A DNA stretch of 8,071 nucleotides from Bacteroidales bacterium Bact_07 (GTDB taxonomy: Bacteria; Bacteroidota; Bacteroidia; Bacteroidales; Tenuifilaceae), in the NCBI GenBank assembly GCA_001603415.1, contig LUYY01000071.1, forward strand, positions 1-8,071, given 5' to 3'. Position 1 is the first letter of the stretch, and each line of letters begins with the position of its first letter. Shown here piece after piece: positions 5,777 to 8,071 of the stretch. Made by a program: the position numbers and the translations under genes. The notes under the pieces are model-generated. The model was not told the DNA's origin. It was given only the letters and a program-made list of their open reading frames with translations, and searched no databases.

Positions 5777-7144
5777 TTACTTATTTCGAATGGGTTTATC
5801 ACAATCCTTGCGGAATCGGTTTTCGCCCCAAACCCTTTTCATTATTCGGAACGAGTGTTCCGGGTGAAGCTTGTTCTGCTCCATGATTTTTTGGAGGAAA
5901 ACGCATTGCGAAACCGAAGCGCTACCCTGTGCCACATCCTCGGCAAGCGAAAGGCACGAGGGTGCGCCGCAAACACCGCAGTCGATGCCGGGCAAAAAAC
6001 ACATCATCTGGTTTACTCGTTTCATCTTAAGCATGGCTTTAGCCATGTCCTCGTCGAGCTTCAACATCGACCTGGGTTGCAGGGGATTTAATGCAGTTCG
6101 ACCCGATATCATTGAGTCGTACCTGGCCACCTTTTCGGAAGTTTTATTGATACTCCACACCGATACGCTACTGGCATTTTTACGAATTAGCTCGGCCGCA
6201 AGGAAACGGTTGCCAGGGGCAAGTATGCCACCGGCGCAGCTCTCATCGCATGCACGCAGCTCCAGGTAATCGATATCGGTGATTTCGTCGTTCTCAACCT
6301 TTTCCAGGAATTCTATTACATTCCATATCCCATCAATAGCCAGGCAATGCCCATCGATACACGAAGCCTCGCCATTGGTTAGCGCCCAAGTGTAACTCCT
6401 AGGGCTGAGCTCCGAAACAAACCTTTGCTCGCCACCATCTGGCAACTTATGTTTAACCTCCCGCAAAATGCGGTTGTAGATGAAATCCATATTGATAATT
6501 CCATCTATCTCCGATTTTTCTTCGCCCTCAGGGCGTCGCACAGCAACAATCTTAGCGGCACAAGGGGTTATGTAAAAGATACCGATATCGTTCTCGGGTA
6601 CACCTTCATGTATAAGGTTTGTCTTTATGTACGAAGCCGTTAGGTCGAGCGGTGGCCGAACAAGGGCAATACTATCGACTAACGAGGGGAACTTAACCTG
6701 AACCAGGCGGACAATTGCCGGACAAAACGACGAAATAACAGGCTTAGCCTCAGCGTTATTAATATAGGCATTCAGCTTCCCAATAAGATACTCAACCGAA
6801 TCCTCAACCTCAACAATAGAGGTAAAACCAAGGGTGATAAGGGCTTTGGCAACCTCATCGTGCGATATCTCCTTGGGAAATTGTCCCAGTAGTACCGAGG
6901 GAATAAGGGCAATGCGGTGTTTATAGGAAAATATCTTGCTGAAATCGTCCTGCTGTACGGTGATGGCATGGGTAGGGCAAACCCGGTAACACTCGCCACA
7001 GTCGATGCAACGATTGCTAATCAGCATTGCCTTACCATTAGTTACCCTAAGGGCTTCGGTAGGGCAAGCTCTCATGCAGTGTGAGCAACCAATGCACACA
7101 TCGGTAAGTATGGTAAGCGCATGGTAGAATTCCGAGTTAGCCAC
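5777..7144 (-). CDS. Divergent, putatively sensory [FeFe]-hydrogenase-like Fe-S protein (group C/D type)
   Basis: A 455-residue cytoplasmic protein. Domains: two N-terminal [4Fe-4S] sites (C17/20/23/27 and C46/49/52/56); a Fe_hyd_lg_C-like H-cluster domain (about 75-340); and a C-terminal Fe-S domain of the CxxCGxxxC type (C389, C392, C397, C414). Four H-cluster cysteines are kept: C141 (SSFCPA), C195 (TPCAAK), and C299 and C303 (ACDESCAGG). The proton-relay cysteine of catalytic enzymes is replaced by F140, and the glutamate of MPCxxKxxE by A201. This fits the slow, putatively H2-sensing hydrogenases often placed beside catalytic [FeFe] hydrogenases. Unlike group C HydS proteins it has no PAS domain, so group D is the better guess. 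The GTG start is supported by CGGAGG 6 bases upstream and gives a sensible N-terminus before the ferredoxin domain. It sits between a GHKL kinase gene and a DRTGG gene, so its signal is probably passed to those proteins. Confidence 0.88.
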   Translation of the reverse strand: MANSEFYHALTILTDVCIGCSHCMRACPTEALRVTNGKAMLISNRCIDCGECYRVCPTHAITVQQDDFSKIFSYKHRIALIPSVLLGQFPKEISHDEVAKALITLGFTSIVEVEDSVEYLIGKLNAYINNAEAKPVISSFCPAIVRLVQVKFPSLVDSIALVRPPLDLTASYIKTNLIHEGVPENDIGIFYITPCAAKIVAVRRPEGEEKSEIDGIINMDFIYNRILREVKHKLPDGGEQRFVSELSPRSYTWALTNGEASCIDGHCLAIDGIWNVIEFLEKVENDEITDIDYLELRACDESCAGGILAPGNRFLAAELIRKNASSVSVWSINKTSEKVARYDSMISGRTALNPLQPRSMLKLDEDMAKAMLKMKRVNQMMCFLPGIDCGVCGAPSCLSLAEDVAQGSASVSQCVFLQKIMEQNKLHPEHSFRIMKRVWGENRFRKDCDKPIRNK

Positions 7145-7150
7145 AGTTTA

Positions 7151-7155
7151 CCTCC
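7151..7155 (-). promoter_or_regulatory. Ribosome binding site supporting a GTG start
   Basis: GGAGG on the minus strand, 6 bases before the GTG at 7144. It decides the start of the sensory hydrogenase-like gene, for which no upstream in-frame ATG is available. Confidence 0.7.
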
Positions 7156-7156
7156 G

Positions 7157-7573
7157 CTACTCCTTTAGGTTAACCTCAAACTCCAAGCGTGTTCCTACAC
7201 CAACAACGCTTGCAATCTTCATCTTATCGGTGTTCTCCTTAATGTTAGGAAGCCCCATCCCTGCACCAAAACCCATCTCCCTGACAATTGGCGATGCGGT
7301 GGAAAATCCCGGCTTCATAGCCATTTCGATATCGGGAATTCCGGGGCCAACATCATCGAGCACTACACGTATTTTATCGGTATCAATGTCAACGTAAATC
7401 TTGCCCTGAAAGGCATGGGCAACGATGTTAACCTCACCTTCGTACAGGGCTACCACAACCCGCTTAATGATGTTAGGCGAAACGTTGAGCTGCTTTAAAA
7501 TCTTTTTCACCTGGCTCGAAGCCTGGCCTGCTCTCACAAAATCGCCCCCCTGTACCCTGTACTCAAAATGCAT
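7157..7573 (-). CDS. Anti-sigma-factor/RsbW-type serine protein kinase-like ATPase
   Basis: A 138-residue protein that is essentially one HATPase_c domain of the RsbW/RsbT/SpoIIAB class. Motifs: N-box ALYEGEVNIVAHA (42-54) with E45, N49 and H53; G1 box DDVGPGIPD (73-81); G2 box GFGAGMGLPNIKE (101-113); and the closing GVGTRLEF strand. Members of this class phosphorylate a serine or threonine on a STAS-type partner, or bind a sigma factor. Neither a STAS protein nor a sigma factor is encoded in the window, so the partner here must be different or distant. The start lies 6 bases after the DRTGG-1 stop, with only a weak GTGAG upstream, suggesting translational coupling. It ends 12 bases before the sensory hydrogenase-like gene. 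Inferred role: kinase arm of a redox- or H2-responsive switch. Confidence 0.86.
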   Translation of the reverse strand: MHFEYRVQGGDFVRAGQASSQVKKILKQLNVSPNIIKRVVVALYEGEVNIVAHAFQGKIYVDIDTDKIRVVLDDVGPGIPDIEMAMKPGFSTASPIVREMGFGAGMGLPNIKENTDKMKIASVVGVGTRLEFEVNLKE

Positions 7574-7579
7574 AACTCA

Positions 7580-7924
7580 CTAGTAAACCGGTTTAACACC
7601 CTTGCCAAACAGCAGTCCTGAGGCCCTGAACATGGTGAAAGGACTCTCGATGAGCACAATGCCGTTATCCTCGGCTAAGTTAATCATATCCTCGCTAACC
7701 GTTTTATTGCGGACAAAAATTATTGCCTGGATATCGGCCATCTCGGCAGTCCGAACGGCCTGCATGTTAGCCAAGCCGGTAATAAGCAGCAGCTTGTCAA
7801 CCCGAACGGTCAGCACGTCGCTCATCAGGTCTGAGGCAAAGGCATACTCAACTTCGCTATCCAACCTATGGTGGCAGCACACCACATTCCCGTTAACCAG
7901 TTCGGCCAGTTCGCTCAATTTCAT
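7580..7924 (-). CDS. DRTGG-domain protein 1, first gene of the operon
   Basis: A 114-residue stand-alone DRTGG-like domain, paralogous to the one at 5427-5765. The shared features are MK/TVK-type starts with the same strand pattern, the block EV (24-25) and SDLMSDV (31-37) at identical positions, and a similar hydrophobic second half ending in ASGLLF. The two glycines of the family name motif are Y27 and A28 here, so this copy is more divergent. C16-C17-H18-H19 is a small Cys/His cluster absent from the second copy; whether it binds metal is unknown. The ATG has no clear Shine-Dalgarno sequence, which is common in Bacteroidota. It is the first gene after the 5' promoter region. No enzymatic residues are recognisable; a regulatory or ligand-binding role is inferred from context. 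Confidence 0.8.
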   Translation of the reverse strand: MKLSELAELVNGNVVCCHHRLDSEVEYAFASDLMSDVLTVRVDKLLLITGLANMQAVRTAEMADIQAIIFVRNKTVSEDMINLAEDNGIVLIESPFTMFRASGLLFGKGVKPVY

Positions 7925-7974
7925 TGTGTTAGTATTTTGTGTTTCACACTAGTATCGGATCGATTTTGTCTCCA

Positions 7975-7982
7975 CAAATTTA
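7975..7982 (-). promoter_or_regulatory. Candidate -7 promoter box of the operon
   Basis: The minus strand reads TAAATTTG, an exact TAnnTTTG match, about 50 bases upstream of the first ATG. No clear TTG/TTTG stands at the ideal -33 distance; that region is occupied by the Rex-like palindrome. The call rests on motif and position only. Confidence 0.45.
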
Positions 7983-7998
7983 CGTTATTTTATTAACA

Positions 7999-8016
7999 TT
8001 GTTACATTATTAACAG
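7999..8016. promoter_or_regulatory. Degenerate Rex-like operator at the operon head
   Basis: TTGTTAC-ATTA-TTAACAG matches 12 of 14 fixed positions of TTGTTAAnnnnTTAACAA. It lies 16 bases upstream of the candidate -7 box, covering the -33 region. It is weaker than the site before hydD but has the same architecture, suggesting that both promoters could respond to NADH/NAD+. Confidence 0.45.
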
Positions 8017-8071
8017 ATGCTTAAAAACACAAAACATCAAAACGCTACCACCTATGCAAGATAGCTGAAAA

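Larger units (their letters stand above)
7925..8071. other. Upstream non-coding region
   Basis: AT-rich leader of the operon. It holds the candidate promoter and Rex-like site described separately. I see no credible gene, tRNA or terminator in it; bases 8017-8071 contain nothing I can assign. Confidence 0.6.

Noticed and set aside
5871..6269. 132-codon open frame on the plus strand
   Set aside because: Antisense to the C-terminal half of the sensory hydrogenase-like gene, whose motifs are clear in the other frame; no independent support.
7939..7949. Small inverted repeat GTGT-TTC-ACAC in the leader of the first gene
   Set aside because: Arms of only 4 bases; too short to support an operator or hairpin.
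8017..8064. 15-codon plus-strand frame starting with ATG at 8017
   Set aside because: Very short, no ribosome binding site, no similarity to anything I recognise.
1..8071. CRISPR arrays, tRNA/rRNA genes, insertion sequences, att sites
   Set aside because: I looked on both strands and found no direct-repeat arrays, transposase motifs or RNA-gene signatures.

Overview
The window is a single-strand gene block. All nine genes I accept lie on the minus strand, so transcription runs from high to low coordinates. The set is a catalytic NAD-linked [FeFe] hydrogenase (hydD-hydB-hydA) preceded by six genes that look like a dedicated sensing and signalling module. The organism is an obligately or facultatively anaerobic, fermentative bacterium that produces or cycles H2. 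Two TAnnTTTG-type -7 boxes at the right positions, moderate GC and protein style fit a Bacteroidota (Bacteroidales-like) host. That assignment is an inference and not proven by a marker gene.

Layout in transcription order: upstream region with a promoter and a Rex-like operator (7925-8071); DRTGG-domain protein 1 (7924-7580); RsbW/anti-sigma-type ATPase (7573-7157); a divergent, probably sensory [FeFe]-hydrogenase-like Fe-S protein (7144-5777); DRTGG-domain protein 2 (5765-5427); PHP-family metallo-phosphoesterase (5430-4690); a second GHKL ATPase (4643-4089); a 107-base gap carrying a perfect Rex-type operator and a candidate internal promoter; hydD (3981-3583); hydB (3562-1769); and hydA (1754 to the window edge, lacking only its last few codons). 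Other gaps are 46 bases or less and one pair overlaps by 4 bases, as in an operon. No stretch over 300 bases lacks a gene.

How the genes may work together: HydB oxidises or reduces NAD(H) at an FMN and passes electrons through many Fe-S clusters to the H-cluster in HydA, probably exchanging with ferredoxin as well (group A3, potentially electron-bifurcating). The upstream genes pair a hydrogenase-like protein that keeps the H-cluster cysteines but has lost the proton-relay cysteine with two protein-kinase-like ATPases, two DRTGG proteins and a PHP phosphoesterase. I read this as a possible H2- or redox-responsive phospho-signalling module controlling the catalytic enzyme. The Rex-type boxes at both promoters suggest NADH/NAD+-dependent transcription as a second layer. 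No NuoE-like hydC and no maturases (hydE, hydF, hydG) are in the window.
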